DNA of 64,000 nt from Bubalus kerabau. Lineage: Eukaryota; Chordata; Mammalia; Artiodactyla; Bovidae. The position numbers and the translations under genes were made by a program. The notes under the pieces were generated by a model, which saw nothing but the letters and a program-made list of their open reading frames with translations, searched no databases and was not told the DNA's origin. Positions 62,335-64,000 of this stretch are shown piece after piece (position 1 is the first letter of the stretch; each line of letters opens with the position of its first letter). The stretch lies in the NCBI RefSeq assembly GCF_029407905.1, contig NC_073627.1, positions 127,857,697 through 127,921,696 of the forward strand. The letters are read 5' to 3'.

Positions 62335-62384
62335 ATTCCTTGCTAAGTTATAGGAATTCCTTGCTGAGTTATGATGTTATAGGA
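62335..62384. repeat. Short local duplication
   Basis: 'ttccttgctaagttatagga' (62336-62355) is followed by a longer, slightly changed repeat of itself (62355-62384). Confidence 0.7.
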
Positions 62385-62699
62385 AAGGGTCTTTTTGGAG
62401 CCCCCCTTGAAGATAAGGATATGGCATATGCTATGGGAACGTTCATATCAGTCTGTAGAAATTCAGAGGAATGAAGGTCTGTTCCTTGATGGGAAAAGTC
62501 AGGGAAGGGATCCTGAAGGAGGAGGTATTGTTTGAGCAGGTATCATTTGAGTTCTAGCAGTAGTTAGGTATATAAAAGGCCTTGGATGAGAAATTGATTT
62601 GACCAAAATTTTCTTGCAAATTGGAAGACTCAAGCCCATGATAACATGATGTAATGGAGGATTCTGATTAGACTCCCTCCATAGCTCTAAGCAGTTAGC

Positions 62700-62865
62700 T
62701 TTCATCATGACTTGGGATAGAATGCTTTACTTCTCTGTTGCTCAACTTCAGTTTTAAAATAGGATGATTTTTACATCAGAATGTGTTTACCTGTCTTGCA
62801 GGGGTTTTAGGAAGATTAGATGAGATGATGTTAAAGGTATGTGTAAATAAGATCTCTTCCCAGTA
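62700..62865 (+). mobile_element. MIR SINE fragment
   Basis: MIR order: 'atgctttacttctctgttgc' (62722-62741), 'cttcagttttaaaataggat' (62746-62765), then 'aggaagattagatgagatga' (62809-62828). Confidence 0.7.
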
Positions 62866-63875
62866 GAGGGTTATGAGGACTTTGTCTAGGATAATCAGAA
62901 TGAGCATGAGGTTAAGTCACAGATTCGAGAGAGGAGATCCAGTGAGATTTAATCATTGGTTGAATTTAGGGAATAAAGTGAAATTAGTTCAAGATTATTA
63001 TGAAGGTAACATATTGGAGAGTTTACGGGGAGGAAGTATCAAATGGGTGCTTAAAAATCTGGGCCTTTGAAATCAGGCTCAGGAATCATAGCACAGAAGT
63101 CAGAATAGAGAAAGGTGGCCAGAGATACGTGTAGTTAGGACAAAACAGAAAGGGAGAACAATGAATCAGTGTTTAAGGTTGGCCCTTGAGAAGCAGAGGA
63201 GTTTGCAAGACAACAACCAAGGCTAGAGAAGACCTGGTTTATTATTGGATTAGCCTTCCAGGATAATACATAATCTGTGGGATTTAGTACAAAATTAAAA
63301 TGAGAGACCCTTGTTCAAAAAGCAGGAAAAAAGTACGGTTAAAGATATAAATATTTAACACTTTTTCCTTTAAACATATTAGAAGTAATAGCAATGCCTG
63401 AGTAACAATATAAAGTTACAAATTACAAAAAAAATTGGGGGCTTATGATTTTAATACTATAATAATACGTTATCATTGTGATATCTTAATCAATCATGTG
63501 ATTTTTCTGCCTTGCTTTTTTGCAAATTCATTTTTCAGGTCATTAAAATTTATACTTTTAGCAACTTCATTTTTAATTGATATAATTGAAAGTAATGTCA
63601 GTCACTCAGTTACAAATAATTTTTGATAATTTTTAATTTTGAGGAGGATCTTTTTCTGATGTATTTGTTACTGGAGTTAGTAAGAGCATTTTATAGGTTT
63701 TGACATCATTGGCATACATTTCTGATAATTATTTCAAGATATACACTTTGAACATCTAGAGCCGATGATTTTTACAGAGCAGTTTTTCTAAAAACATCTA
63801 ACTTTGTATAATCAACTTTTGTGAACTTAATTTTAAATGTAAATTTATATATTGGCATTTAAATATTTTCTCTAT
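62866..63875. other. No gene seen
   Basis: Purine-rich sequence at 62870-63200 may be an old repeat of unclear family. The rest is AT-rich and unassigned. Confidence 0.4.
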
Positions 63876-64000
63876 TTCCTTTTTTAACTTCTTATTTTAT
63901 GTTGAAATATAGTTGATTAATAATGTTATAGTTTCAGGTATACAGCAAAATGGTTCAGTTATACATATACATGTATTCAACCTCTGCTGTTTCTTATGAT
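63876..64000 (-). mobile_element. L1 3' end, running off the window
   Basis: 'agtttcaggtatacagcaaa' (63930-63949) and neighbouring text match the L1 3' end seen at 23695-24330. The element continues past the window edge. Confidence 0.75.

Noticed and set aside
1..64000. A phage, plasmid, CRISPR, toxin or metabolic gene system
   Set aside because: No operon-like open frames, ribosome binding sites or array repeats; the repeat content is that of a ruminant nuclear genome.

Overview
The window looks like nuclear DNA of a pecoran ruminant, most likely cattle or a close relative. It is AT-rich and full of interspersed repeats found together only in that lineage: BovB (RTE-clade LINE), Bov-tA and Bov-A2 SINEs built from BovB tails, and tRNA-Glu-type CHR SINEs. 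These lie on an older mammalian layer of L1, L2, MIR, MLT1, hAT (MER20, Charlie) and Tigger elements. I see no bacterial or viral gene organisation, no CRISPR array, no rRNA or free-standing tRNA gene, and no host protein-coding gene that I can name. The window reads as intergenic or deep intronic sequence.

Layout. 1-3.4 kb: old L1 3' sequence on the minus strand, with a CHR SINE in it. 3.8-7 kb: a Tigger, a Bov-A2, a MIR, a CHR SINE and an L2. 8.5-12 kb: a BovB of about 3.36 kb, near full length, inserted into a CHR SINE and flanked by a 12-bp duplication; its 5' third is inverted. 14.6-16.5 kb: a second BovB with an inverted 5' end, split by a Bov-A2. 16.6-20.6 kb: repeat-poor. 20.6-21.4 kb: a BovB tail with an unidentified insert. 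23.5-29.3 kb: a (CG)n(TG)n tract, minus-strand L1, then a plus-strand L1 ORF2 relic split by a third 5'-inverted BovB (itself carrying a Bov-A2) and by a Bov-tA. 30-34 kb: BovB tails, L1, MLT1 and Tigger/MER2. 34-43.5 kb: repeat-poor. 44.5-45.4 kb: a large inverted duplication. 46-64 kb: scattered MIR, L2, BovB tails, Bov-A2/Bov-tA, a hAT-Charlie and more L1.

The only recognisable coding sequence is decayed retrotransposon sequence: BovB endonuclease and reverse transcriptase, and L1 ORF2, all interrupted by stops, frameshifts, inversions or insertions. BovB supplies the retrotransposition machinery known to mobilise Bov-tA and Bov-A2, so the nested insertions here record a parasite and its non-autonomous derivatives landing in one another.

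The best leads are: (1) an inverted duplication with roughly 400-bp arms and a 107-bp spacer near 45 kb; (2) 5' inversion in all three long BovB copies, which fits twin priming by an RTE-clade element; (3) an unidentified insert between long direct repeats at 20.9 kb; (4) three short open segments with good splice-site contexts (5172-5219, 16552-16602, 49317-49393) that could be exons. I found no undescribed biological system that I can support. Repeat family names come from recognition by eye, and edges of old repeats are approximate to tens of bases.
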